Shown: positions 1 through 12,237 of the stretch, piece after piece
How the letters are laid out: the number at the start of each line of letters is the position of its first letter
Position numbering within the stretch: the stretch's first letter is position 1
Assembly (NCBI RefSeq): GCF_027596085.1
Contig: NC_072467.1
Span: forward strand, 8,857,476 to 8,921,475
Source: Anoplopoma fimbria
Taxonomy: Eukaryota > Chordata > Actinopteri > Perciformes > Anoplopomatidae
Reading direction: 5' to 3'
DNA: 64,000 nucleotides
Notes under the pieces: model-generated
Databases searched by the model: none
Told to the model about the DNA's origin: nothing
Seen by the model: only the letters and a program-made list of their open reading frames with translations
Translations under genes and position numbers: made by a program

Positions 1-2106
1 AAACATGAGTAGCTGTCTCATTATAACTATATTTAACACTGACATGAAATAAAAAATAGTTTGTTTTAAGAAGATAAACAGGATCTTCTCACCATTAAAT
101 CACTTTATGACTGGGATCTTGACTAGGCAAAGACCAAAATATCGGCCATGCTATGGTAGAATAGTTGCTTTTTATCAATAATCAAGGCCAATGTATCATC
201 CACTACAACGAACATCTACCTGTTTGGGAGATGGAAAGACATTTCTGCAATTCACTGTTGAGCAAACCTGAAGAGCCTCCTTGATTCAGAACAACAGCCC
301 AGTTGTCTTTTGTCATATGCTGTGATCATATAGAAGGATAAGAGACAGGTTTGGATTACCAGCACAATGTAATGTAGATCACAGGAATAGGCTCCGACTG
401 CTTACATTGCCTAACAGTAAAGTTTGTGAAGCAGACTGTAGCCCTATTTCAATGTTGTTTCTGACCGTTGGTAGCCGCGACTTGGATGTGTGCGCAACTA
501 TGTCAGGCAGGTGTACTGTAAAGGAAGCTCAGTGTTGATGATTAAGTTGTTTGTATGTGCGGCTCCCTTTTTGAACCGGCACTGCATTAATTCAAATAAA
601 TAAACATAATAGCAGGGGTCAAAACTATAACCTCCGTAATGGAAGAACTAAAAAAAAAAACCAGAAGCTTCAAGAAACTGACAGAATTTATACAATTTGT
701 GTTATCATTGTTCTGTTTTTGTAAATCTTGATGGGACAGCCAGAACTTCAGATGAAAGGCAAAACTGAGATAAGCCACTATCATTTAACCTACACAGAGC
801 TCTCCCTCTCTGAAAGGATCACAGAGGACCTCTAAGGGTAATGTCTGCTGTGTTTAGGAAGGAAGAGCAACATTAACTCGTAATAGCTGGAGAGAGAAAG
901 CGAGGGTAGAGCCATCTTCGCTTTAGTTCTCTCCACATCTCAGGAACTAGCTGGAATGCAAATTGAGTCTATGTTAACATCTGACGATAAAACATAAATC
1001 AAAGATATCTTTAAAATGACTTATCATGAATACTGAAATCAAAAGCATATTTTGTTGTGAAACCTACTAAATGTAATTGATTATCCAAGGATGACAGCAT
1101 GCATACTTTTCTAAATGTCACTTTTCTAAATGTCTGCAATCAGGGTATATTTTATTAAGGGCTCCTTTTTATTCTATATAACCCTGAGCTGATATGACAG
1201 GCCTCAACAACACAAGTAAATCAACCACAAGGCTGTATGGTAGCAGGTCTTTGTCTCTGCAAGCTGTTAGATATAGCTGTGGTGTAGAACACAGATAGCC
1301 TTAAAGTGGAGGATGGCAGCTCACTATTGTTGTCATCAGAGGCAGCAAGACAGGATAATACAAGAACTTCAGCACAATTACTATGCATGAGTCCAAACAC
1401 AAAATGAGAGATGAGGGATCTCTCTCTTTTCTAAGAGGGGGGTTAGGGGGATACCCTAACTGAGCATTGTATTTAATGACAGAAAAAGAGAGAATGTTTT
1501 ATTCTGTGTTTGTGTGTGGTTCAACTTCCCACGGGTTCACAGTAGAAAAGACAGCTTATCTAACAATGTGTGCCCTATGACAGATGTTGACATTCAAAAC
1601 ATCAGTCTGAAATCCACTGCTGAATATCTCCACATTATGTTCAGGACCATTCAACTCAGACATATGCATGTTTCCCTACAAGTTTTTAGTTTTCTTGCAG
1701 CGTTTCCACCTTGAGATTGAGGCATCTTCATCTCTGTTGTCCGTCATTTGAATGTATATTCCACAATCCAAGATATACGAGGCTACACAAAAAGTAAAGT
1801 AAAAATACTCAGTTTTGCCCCGGATAGCTCACGTTAACGACTTTTAAACGAAGAACAGATACATCTCAAAATAATAACATGCCAGGACAACAAAGTCACC
1901 ATGCAATTAAGATCAGCAGTGTCAGTTAAAAAGAAGGTTAAGCTTCAGATTTTGTATGCTTTTGGAGTTTATTCATCCACTGAGCCAGGGGTGATTGTTG
2001 CTTTGCCCTGTCGAGATAAGATCTGTCTAGTTCGATGCAGCTTGTGTGAATAATGCATTAGAGATGATGACCCCTCCCTGACCAGGAGTCGGGACAGAAA
2101 TAACAC

Positions 2107-2114
2107 TGACGTCA
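2107..2114. promoter_or_regulatory. full CRE (TGACGTCA)
   Basis: Exact CRE within a segment (about 2030-2340) that is richer in G+C than its flanks. No gene is evident nearby. Confidence 0.35.
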
Positions 2115-3463
2115 GCCCACGAGCCTCATGGCACCAGGCGGCACAAAGAGAGGATATAGGGGGGATATTAAGCCTGCAGTGCTTCTCAGGGATCAGCTAC
2201 ACCTCTCAGTCTGCCTGTCTTGCCGTCAGGGGGGATGCATCTGTGTCAGGCTCTGCCTCTCCCTTGTCTTTTAACGGCGACGTGACAGGCATCTGTGAAC
2301 GCCAGGGAGCAGAGAGGAGAGGCCACTCGCTGGGATGAAGTGGGGCGGCGGAGAGATAGTTTTGTCATATTCAGTATAATAATAATTTAGTGGGATTTTG
2401 AATTCCCGAGTTCGTCATCTTTCCATGTAATGTGAAAGATTTCAGTCAATTGTAAAACAGAGGGCTCAGATAATTCAATGCACAGATTATTTTTCTTCCA
2501 CCTCCATCTGTCTCCTTACCAGTCTCCCTTTCTTAATAACATGCTCTCCACCCTTTCCTTCTGTCTTTTTCCTTTTATCAGGGTAAGGTTATTGTGCGCT
2601 TCAGGGTCATGGAGTGTCGTGTGTAAGGTTTACAATTTGAGGCTCACTATACTGCTCTTATTCAGCCTTCTGCCCAGATTATCACAAGAGTCCCTGCTTC
2701 CTGCGAGAAACCCCCTCAGGGAGTTCTCCGCTGTGCTACCCTCTATATCCCAACCTCCACACTCTTTCATATACAGCACTGTAAGCCTACAGTCACAATG
2801 CACGGGCACTCATCCTATCATATCATAACAGGCAATACCAGCATACTAACCAGCTGGTCAGCACAGAAAATCAGTCGTCTTGTGAGTAGCCAGCCTCCAA
2901 GCAGTCAGCCAGCTGGCTTTCATCTCATCCAAACACAGGGACAACAAATCAAATATTTATCCATGAATTATAGAATGACGGAATAAAATTTGAGGGATTC
3001 TTTTTAAAACCTATGTACAGCCTGGCCACATTTTGTTATACATTTTTCAGATATTCTTAGATTTTATCCGAAAGCTCGTTGTGGATGCACAATAATATCA
3101 AGCACACAACAAAACATGGGGACTTTTAGTTTACATGTTCCAGTAAATCTTGCCTGTTTTTTCATAAAGGCAAGTCAATGTCAGAAATAAATAATAAAAT
3201 AAACTATAAGAAGCATCTTTTTAAACCCAGAGCATAGTTACAGGTCAGAGGTCAAGGACTGGTGCTGAGAGGTGCTTAACATCTTGCCAGATCCTCTGGA
3301 GGGTGATTAAATCTCATTATGGAAAAAGAGTTGTCATGTTTGTGTTAAAGAGATATAAATGAGAGTCCCCCGTCTCACCTCTACAATGTATGAATACATA
3401 ATTTAAACAGAACAGGTAAGATGTAGCTGGGTGACTATGCAGTGGTTTCATTGCCAGAAATGT

Positions 3464-3512
3464 GCTCTCTCTCTCTCTCTCTCTCTATCCCTCTCTCTCT
3501 CTTTCTCTTTCT
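3464..3512 (+). repeat. (CT)n microsatellite, interrupted
   Basis: About 12 CT units, ATCC interruption, then more CT and TTTCTC variants. Confidence 0.95.
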
Positions 3513-5666
3513 ACTATATCATTTATTCTTTCATTTCCCTTGCCAACTTTCTCCTACTGAAAGAAGCTTTTCCTATTTCTTTGTTAATAAGAATATTCAA
3601 ATTTTACACATCTTCCCCTCGGCTGCTAATTCAGCATAATTAAATCCTGCACGTTTGCAGATCTGAAATAGTGAACTCAGACTAAATATTCTCGGGGCGA
3701 TTTGATATCAGGGACTATACTTGCCTCTTTAGTCCAATTTAAATCGATACGATGTAAATCAATGGTATGCATCGTAGGAAGTAGCAATCAGGTTTTCATA
3801 CGAATCTGGGCCACCCGTTTCACTGACTTGCATGTTGAGACTTTCTGTAAAATGAGTTTACTAATCCAGGGTTCTTGCACTGTGCAAACACTGTCTGCAC
3901 AAGCTCTGAAATGTGTTCAGAGGAAACGCAGAAAGAAACACACATATTTACTCTTTCCGGCATCAGGGAAAAAAAGGCTGCATATAAAATTGAAGTGCAT
4001 TACTAAGTTGATCTTGATCTGTATTTCTATCAGTGATGAATCGGTTAGACAGACACAGAGAGAGTTCACTTGGAAAGCTCTCTTTGTGGAGACTCCCTCC
4101 CCTGTGCGTGGGGAAAATGAAGCATTAGAGTGTGTGCTGGCATGGCAGAGGAAAGATGAAAGAGCGTCTGACTCCAGTCACTGAGATCTCCTCCTTCTGT
4201 GTTTGATCCTGCCTTCCGGTCGGCTGGCTTCCAGAGAGCAGCACAGAGAGCCAGGGCCATGGTCAGGGCATTAGCATGGAGGAGAGGACAGAATGGCTTT
4301 CATAAGCTACAAACAGATCCCCAAAGGTGCAAACGTATACAGAAACACACAATCACTCAGACGCACAAGGGCAGTAGAACATGTATTCAGCCCAAATCAG
4401 CCAGTGCAGGACGCTCAGTTCAGTACATCCAATGAACCAGATAATAACAATCTTTTAATCTAATACAGTCTAATTACAGTGAACAGTTAACACATGCGAA
4501 ACACAAATTCAACAGAGTCACCCAGAGCTTTCATAGGCTGTGCCCAAAATAACCCCTTATTTACCACGACAAAAAGAAGAAAAATTAACTGGGCTGTAAA
4601 TATGTGTTATGCCATTTGTCAGCTGTAATGACCAAAGTAAATATTTTATAATGCTTGCCATTAGGAATCCAAATTTAATGTATTCTAGTCGATAACACGA
4701 CCAAGAAATAGAGAAATGTTCCATTTTTAACTTCCCACTTGCCCAAATTGAATTCTAAGACGAGGAAGAGGGCACACAAGCACACATACAACTCCGTAAC
4801 CCACTTCACCTCCATGGTCAGCAGGGTGATGAGAGCAGGGGAGCACAGCAGAGAGGAGGTTATTACAGCGCAGCTGCAGTGGTAATGTACTTTATTTATG
4901 ACAGGCGCTGGAACATTTCTAGCTATCTGCACTCAGAAGCTTATCAGCCGAGGCGCCTGGACTAATGACACATGGACAACAACCACAAAACTGTCACAGG
5001 CAATTATAAAGGAAAGAGTGGGAGTATAATGAGGAACTGGGTTTTTTATTCCAGGTGAATCTGGGTGCTTATTCATGCTTACAGCTTATTTTAGTGTTAG
5101 AGCACATCGACCGAAACTCCCACAATACAAGATTTAACAATTCATGTTTGAATGAACAAATATTTGAACTATTGGATGTTTCATGACCCATCTTGCCAGA
5201 TTGTTTCGCAACATAAAATTTGAGTGTTGCTCATGTTTTATAGCTGAAAAATGTAGTAATCAGTTGTTTTGCCAAAGGATATCACTCTAACTGTTTGAGG
5301 GAACTGATTTAGGTCCACCAGAGACATGTATTACAATTTTAAATTCCTGAAATTACTGTAAAAAGTTGTTCAATATGTGAATACTAGAAGTCAACATTTA
5401 AAATACATTTCCTGTTTGTCATAACCCCCCAGATATCTTTTATTTATTTTCAGCAGTGTATCTATTTATGATAATGCAGCTCAGTCCAGGCTGGTATGTT
5501 ACTCTGTATGTTAATCTGCTCGAATGCATTTCAGGATTGTATGTTGTGTTTCTTTAGGACTGTGCTAGTGTTGCATGTCTCGTGGTTTCTATATTTCCTC
5601 TTGCATTTGAAGGAAATCACAAGTGAACAATAAATAAGAAAGGCACATGTTTTACTTTTATAATAG

Positions 5667-5840
5667 CCTTTGAGATCCTGCTCTTGGTTTGCAAATCTCT
5701 TAGTGGATTACTGCCCATGTCTGATTATCCCTCCATTGCTGTGACACTGGCCTGTAAGACCTATGGAGAGGCAGGTCTAGTGTCTTTGATCTGCACTTCT
5801 AGAGCAGCCTCCCAGATGACCTGAGGGCATCAGATGTGTG
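5667..5840 (+). mobile_element. L2-type LINE ORF2 C-terminal remnant
   Basis: In one frame FEILLLVCKSLSGLLP matches the conserved segment FKILLLVYKALNGLAP of L2/Rex-like elements. About 100 bp on, in another frame, HF-SSLPDDLRASD matches the family ending (R)LWNSLPDDLRAS. The two segments are in the expected order and spacing but out of frame, so it is a decayed fragment, with a stop in place of the Leu-Trp. Confidence 0.65.
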
Positions 5841-6426
5841 AACAGAAATATATTTTCAGCCTACCATTTATGGTCAATCAAGTTATTTTGTGGTGCAATT
5901 TTGTCTGATTGGTCCTTTACAAAAAGGTTGGTTTGATTTGATTTAATTTGATGTATTTGCAGTTAAGAGCCATGTTGGAAAAAGCAGACACGACAGAAGA
6001 TGTTTTGAGCGGTTAAGGATCAGCTCCCCTGCTCATCTCTGTCTGACGAACGTAGGATACACCGAGAGCTAAAGCAGCTAAATCAATTAAAATCCCATTA
6101 AAGTCAGCACCATTATTGAGGTCATTACCAAGGGGGAGAGACGCCTGATGATGATGGTGGATCAAACAAGATCTAATTAATTCATTTATTCATTAACGCG
6201 CAGCTCTCATGCAAGCATGGTTGGTGCAATGTAATGAAAATGGAAAGAGAGAGTCAGACATCAAGTGCAGCGTCTCTGCAGGAACATCAAAACTGACATG
6301 AGACGGAAAATATGAATATGAAACGTGAACACAACATCAAAGGCAACTTATTGCCAGTGCTTTTCAAAGGACACTTAAACACATGAACATTTTCTGGCGC
6401 CACAGAGGACAGCGGCTTTCAGATGG

Positions 6427-6429
<3 letters not shown>

Positions 6430-6497
<68 letters not shown>

Positions 6498-6507
6498 ACA
6501 CACACTA
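6430..6507 (+). repeat. (CA)n microsatellite
   Basis: Perfect AC run 6430-6495 (about 33 units), then TG interruption and a further CACACA. His/Thr ORFs over it are artefacts. Confidence 0.97.
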
Positions 6508-7141
6508 GGTGTCAGTCTGGTTGCGGAGAAAGGCTAGGAGTGAAAATGAGAGTGCGAGTAAGACAGAGGAAAGGAGGCAGGAAAAGAGGGGAAGCTTCAC
6601 AGTCTGTTTCTCTGCATCATCTCCCACCAGTGGAGCTGTGATTGGGGAGCAGCGGACATTAACGTTTGGTATTGATCCCTTCTCAGATGGCTCGGGGACC
6701 AGAGGCCAAGGAAATTACAGAAACATGCTATGTTGCTTCCTCAGCCTGGAGATGTTGTGCTGGTGTGTATATATAAGTGGAGTGCTGGGGAGAAACAAAG
6801 AGCAAAAAGATAAAGAAGGCCGATAAGAAGACACCGAAAGAGGTAGCATATGTGTTGGCAGGTGTGTGGTTTTGCCTATCTGCATGCAGGTTTTGAAATG
6901 AAACTGAAAACTGGAAGACATCCACACATCTCAGCTCTGTCTCCCGTCACCATCTCTCGCCGTCTCCTCTTCCTCCCCACTTTGGCTCACCACACTGCCC
7001 GGCAGTCAATACATGTTGGATCAAATGAAAGATGAGATCTTCATATCGGTGAGTAAGATGGGATACCGTGTATACTTCAGGAGTCTGTTCTGTCCTCGAC
7101 AGGATGTCTTTCATCGCTGTGATCTGAAACAATACCGCAAC

Positions 7142-7179
7142 ATTAAGTAGGATTTGACTCATTAAGTAGGATTAGACTC
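7142..7179 (+). repeat. 19-bp tandem duplication
   Basis: Two adjacent copies of ATTAAGTAGGATTNGACTC differing at one base (T/A). Confidence 0.9.
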
Positions 7180-10100
7180 GTACACATTATCAGCCGAGAT
7201 GTAGGGTTTTGAGTGCAGCTGGGCAGGGGGTGGATGCCAGGTCAGGGGCTGATGCAGACAGAGAGGGGGGTTAGATGAAGAAGAACAGGCGAGCTGATTG
7301 GACGTGACAGGAGCAGTGTCCTTCTCCTCGGCAGCGGCGTGTGTCCCAAATGAAAATCTATATGGCATGACGCTGGCAGCAGAGCTTTACGGGCTAGAAG
7401 AGGCCACTGGTCAGTCAAACGTCAGTGGACCATAGTGCACACACAAAGACACATGCACACACTCATGCATGTGCACGCATATAACATATTCTAGAATTAA
7501 GGGGATGGAGAAAGGAGAAAAAAGAATAAAAAAACACAAATAACATAACTCCCGCTTTTCACAAATCTTGTTCTGACGCATTAACCGGCATCATGCTGAT
7601 TGTCAAATATACATAGACAAAACACTGAACATGCACATGAATATTAACATAAACACAAATATCAAATATGCAAACAGCACTGATGAAATGTTAATAACTC
7701 AGTACAGATAATAAGATAATATTTCCAGTAAAAAGAAATGATCTAGTGATGATCAGTCTCCTTCATCAGTCATCCCACAGGTTTTCTTTTCTTTACAGAG
7801 ATAACTGATACAAATTCTAGCCCAGAGCCCTTGATACATAGATTTCATTCAGCCTGCAGCAGCCACTAAGAAAGCCTATGCTTAAGGTCAGCCTAGTTAG
7901 CTAGTCAGAGAACCAATCTCCAAGGGTCGAGCGTTATATGCAGGATATCTCCTCTGCTGCTGTCATTTTAGTCACCATAGTAATCGTTTACCAGTATCTT
8001 TTCACTTTTTCATTTGATATCGAAGTCATCTCTTTTATTTTCTGAAGTTATGTCCTTATCTCTACTTGTCAATTAAACACAATCCTATTCCACTTCAGAT
8101 CTTTTGACGTATTTTGTCCCGAAACTGAAATTGGTCATCGTTTTTTTGGGTGAGGTCCACAATCTATTGCACAATACCTAAAAAAAATACCAGTTCTAAC
8201 CACCAGATTTTTTCCTCCTGCTCTCTAAATACACACACTCAGACTTACATTTCATCTGCCATGCTGGAGCCTCTCATTGGATCTCATAGCTCCACCATCT
8301 TCTTCACTGGCTACACCTGTGTCTGTTTTTGCTTCGGTTACTTTCATGGCCTGTTGATCACTGGGGTTACTCATTGGTTTAGGTCATCTCAAGTTTGATT
8401 TGAATGAGCCTGAGAAAATGGTCTTGACGAGAACATATCTTGAATCAACAACATATATTGGATTTGTTCCTTTAAGTTTTTTTCCTTTTCTTTCTTGTGT
8501 TGTTCAACTGGCATCTTGAAAGGCAAAGTGTTTCATTCTCCCTGACTCTTCCCCCATTGATGCTCACCAGTAGACAACACAGTTCATCAGATCAAAGTAG
8601 AAGGTCAGGCACAAGCTGACTCGTCAGATGCTTTTAGATTTTCCCATTTGTCCGTATAAGTGGTCTTTGTATTCCGAATTAAGTATTCAGATTTATTTTG
8701 GGGTGTTGCAGTCTGTGCATGTTCAGTTCTTTACTGGAGATAATGTGTTGGATCTTTGTGATAGAGATTCTGATTACATAAAATTCACAATGCATTATGA
8801 AATATAAATCCTGTTTTCTGAGGCGTTGGCTGTATTTGAAATAAGTCAGTATTATTATGCCTAAAGGCTTCAAGTGTTAAAAAAAATAAGTTAAGTTCAT
8901 ACATATTTGTATTTAATGTAGGTTACAGTTTTAAGTTTTTTCATAGATTCAAAATGTTTGCAGTTCCCCCTGTTGTCCAAAGCTCTTTTGCTTCGATTCA
9001 TAAACTGTAATCCCACTATGACCCAACCTTAATCCTATGGTAGAGGTTGTTGGTAGACTTTGATCAGGCAGAAAAGCGCCGTGTCCAGCAAGGCTGGCAT
9101 GGAAATTTACTATCAGAGCCAACTGGCAAATAAAAAGGAGGAGTGTGAAACCTTGACCTAAAACAGGAAACAAAAGGAAAGATGGAAATAGAAAATATGT
9201 GGGCAGACATTGGTGTGGCCTTGTTAACGATTGGCAGCTCTTAATATAAACCAAGGACTATCTAATGAAGCAAATGTTGATTACTTTCTTTTCAATAAAC
9301 TTAATTTAAAGAGCAGTGTGAGGAAGAGCCTTTAGCAAAAGGAAAACTCGCTTTTCGTAGGATTTATTCTTCTTTTGTGGTAGTTTAACACTGTGTGAAT
9401 GATCCAGGATGGCTTTTTGATGCTCATGACCTCAGTTTCACTTTATAATGCATCTAATTCATCTTCTCTCTCCACAAAATGAATATGAATAAGTTTCATT
9501 TAACATTTAATATTTTTATATTATACATGAAATTTATTGTGGTCACTAAAAAGTCGACCTGTTTTAGACTTAGTACATTTTTTTTCTGGCTGTTTGAATC
9601 TGTCCACAGATGTATTGATATCATTTTTTGTTCTGATCCCTAGACAGCCTCTCTTTTCTTTCTGTGCTTGCTCTGTAGCTGCTGTTTGCATCCAATCTAA
9701 CTCCTTCCCCTCCAGGTCCAAGCTTCAATATCTTAAGGTCAGACCTGAATTTAGCCCTTCTTCTGCTCTCATCCCGGTCTTATCCAACTCTCATCCCACG
9801 ACTAGATCTTGGTTCTCCCTGCATTTCAAACTAGTCCTTGAAAATGTCTGCTCTGAGGAATATTAATGACATGTATTAAGGATTACCACTGCTGCAACAC
9901 AAGGAGTTTCTTCCATCTGGCTTTAAGAACCTCTTCTCTTATTCTGCTGGTCCCTCTGCAATAATGGGTGCCCAAAAATTCTTTCTCAAAATTCTTCCGA
10001 GCCAAGCAAGTTATTAGTGGATTAATTATCATGGTGTTGATTGTAAAACTGGTCCTTAAACGTGCTAAATTACAAATTCAGAATAATTTGCAATGTTAAG

Positions 10101-10630
10101 ATAAAGTGGAGTAATGTCTACCTGAGCAGAGAGTGAAGTCAATCTCCCCTATATTTACGTTACCTTTTACGTTACATTCCATATGACAGTTGCTGCTTAT
10201 TGGCCTTCATCTAACAGCTCTTTTCTGGCCGTGTGTGTTTTCCTCCCAACTTGGCATGCACAATTAACTCTCTAGTCACATTTGGTCAGTGCCCTTCCTT
10301 AAATACCTGCCATGGTAGCTGTTTGTTAGCTGACCTGCATTCAGAAGCACAGGCTTAGATAACAGTGGGCTCTAATTTTGGTCTGTAAGGAAGGCTTTCA
10401 TCTCTTGGTGTTGGGTCATCTTGATTTTTCCAACTGCTCTACTATGGTATTGAATGGGGGTCAGAAATTGTTTTTTATTCAAAATATGCTCTAATTTGAT
10501 CTTCTCCTTATTCAACTTGATTTTGTGTTTTAGGGCACTGTTGGTTGTAATATTATAACAAATAGGCTAATTGTAGTTCTCCATTCCATTTAACTGGGTG
10601 TCACACTGTTACCTTGCATGGCAGCTGTAT

Positions 10631-10667
10631 TCCTGCGATGTCATGAGATCAAGCTATCATCGCAGGA
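10631..10667. repeat. perfect 10-bp inverted repeat
   Basis: TCCTGCGATG at 10631-10640 is the exact reverse complement of CATCGCAGGA at 10658-10667, with a 17-nt loop. Confidence 0.85.
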
Positions 10668-12145
10668 TCGCATATCAAGGGAAAATCTTCACCATCTTGT
10701 CTAGCTTCAAGTAATGCGTTTGTGTCCGGTAAGCCAGAGCAAGGACCATTCAGGGCCCTGTTAAGAGCTACTGGGAGCTATGGGTGTGGCTTAGGTTTGT
10801 GAAATGACACAGAGTGGCGATTGTTCGTTCAAAACAACACTGTCAGCTCCTGAAGAGGTTAGTGTGGATGCTGCAATAGCATCAGTTATATCAGAAATGG
10901 ATGTATGGAATTATTTCTTCACTGAAAGAAGAGCAAATTATACTTGGCATCACCTGCCAAGTATTTTTTGAAAGCACCTGCCCTTTTCCAAACAGTTTTC
11001 ATTGATGTTTTTTCCCATTAGGTGTCCATAAATCCATGTAGACTCTGCCTTATTAAATAACACAAATATGTTGACCCAGGGTCAGAGCACATAACATTTA
11101 GCTACAGACAAGTGGCAGCACTCATAAGGATAATATATGTGTCACTAGAAACCTCAATGACCAGACTATCTATTGTACTTTGGTGCTGCATGCAGCCACT
11201 GGCCGATCCTTTAAGCACTGCAAACACGGCAAGAAGGCATGAAACGGTAAACGGAAACTGTGCCGGGCAACAAGATAACATTTGTTATATGTTTTTTTCG
11301 CAGGGTTTGTTAGGTACATTTAAGATGCCATTTTCTGATCATTGCTGCTGAAATCAGTCTCCCGTGTTAAAAACTTGTATCAGTGTTTCGTGTGTGTGGG
11401 GGAGAGAAAGGAAGATGCAGAGTGGGTGTGTTTCAACTCATGCTCAGATGTCGAGTTGTAGACCGAGTTGTGGTTGGTGGTCTCATTAATCCGCTGGTGT
11501 AAAGTGAACAAAGATAACGCAGCATTACAACTGCACACAAATGCATATACATTCACCACCAACTGCCAACATCAGCCTCAGAAAAACATGTTTGTGCAAA
11601 GAAGAAATGCAAACAGTGATTAACTGTTATTGGATTGACCACAGTACTGGTGTTGGGCTGAGCTCCCAGCATGCCTTGTTTCCTTTATGAGCTATTTTTG
11701 CATGGCATGAATCACAGTTCAGTTCTTAACCAAAGCCCTCCTCCCCAGGAGGTTAAACCCACACACATACATGTAAACACACCGCTACATTCTGAATGTG
11801 GAAAATAGAAGAGCCTTATGATATGTCATGAACAGAAACCAAGGAAGTTCACTCTGTCCATGAACTACTTGTGTATGATTAACGACTGACATGAGAGGAG
11901 GAAGCAGCAGAGCAGAAAGCAAAACACCGGGTCAGCGTGGATGAGGGAGCAACGACGGGAGGAAAAAGCAAGAAATAGAAGGGAGGAGGAGGTTAAGGAG
12001 CTATGAGTGAAAGAGAAGGAGGTCTAGGAGAGAAGATGAAGAAAGAAATAAGTGATGAGGGACAGAGAGAAGACATGAGGGATGGAGGAGGTAGAGGAGT
12101 AAAAGAGGGATGTTGTGTTTTCGACACCTGAGTCTCCCACTTTTT

Positions 12146-12189
12146 CACACACGCACGCGCACACACACACACACACTCATACACACACT
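12146..12189 (+). repeat. imperfect (CA)n tract
   Basis: CA units with CG variants (ACGCACGCGC) and a TCAT interruption. Confidence 0.9.
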
Positions 12190-12223
12190 CTCCATGGTCA
12201 GGCCGAGGCCAACGGTGGCTAAG

Positions 12224-12237
12224 GTTGCTATGGCGAC
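12224..12237. promoter_or_regulatory. RFX X-box-like palindrome
   Basis: GTTGCTATGGCGAC matches the palindromic X-box GTTGCC-AT-GGCAAC at 12 of 14 bases. X-boxes bind RFX factors and often sit near ciliary or MHC II genes. No gene is visible nearby, so a distal role or chance match is possible. Confidence 0.35.

Larger units (their letters stand above)
1..5666. other. non-coding, upstream region part 1
   Basis: No exon or RNA gene recognised. Holds the CRE at 2107 and the CT repeat at 3464. The ORF at 3702-4184 (160 codons) has no domain or bias and is taken as chance. Confidence 0.6.

Noticed and set aside
3702..4184. 160-codon + strand ORF
   Set aside because: No recognisable family, no periodic codon bias seen, surrounded by AT-rich non-coding DNA.
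6421..6641. Thr/His repeat proteins over CA tracts (also at 17.4, 22.7, 26.6 and 54.2 kb)
   Set aside because: Simple-repeat translation artefacts; all frames of a CA run are open.
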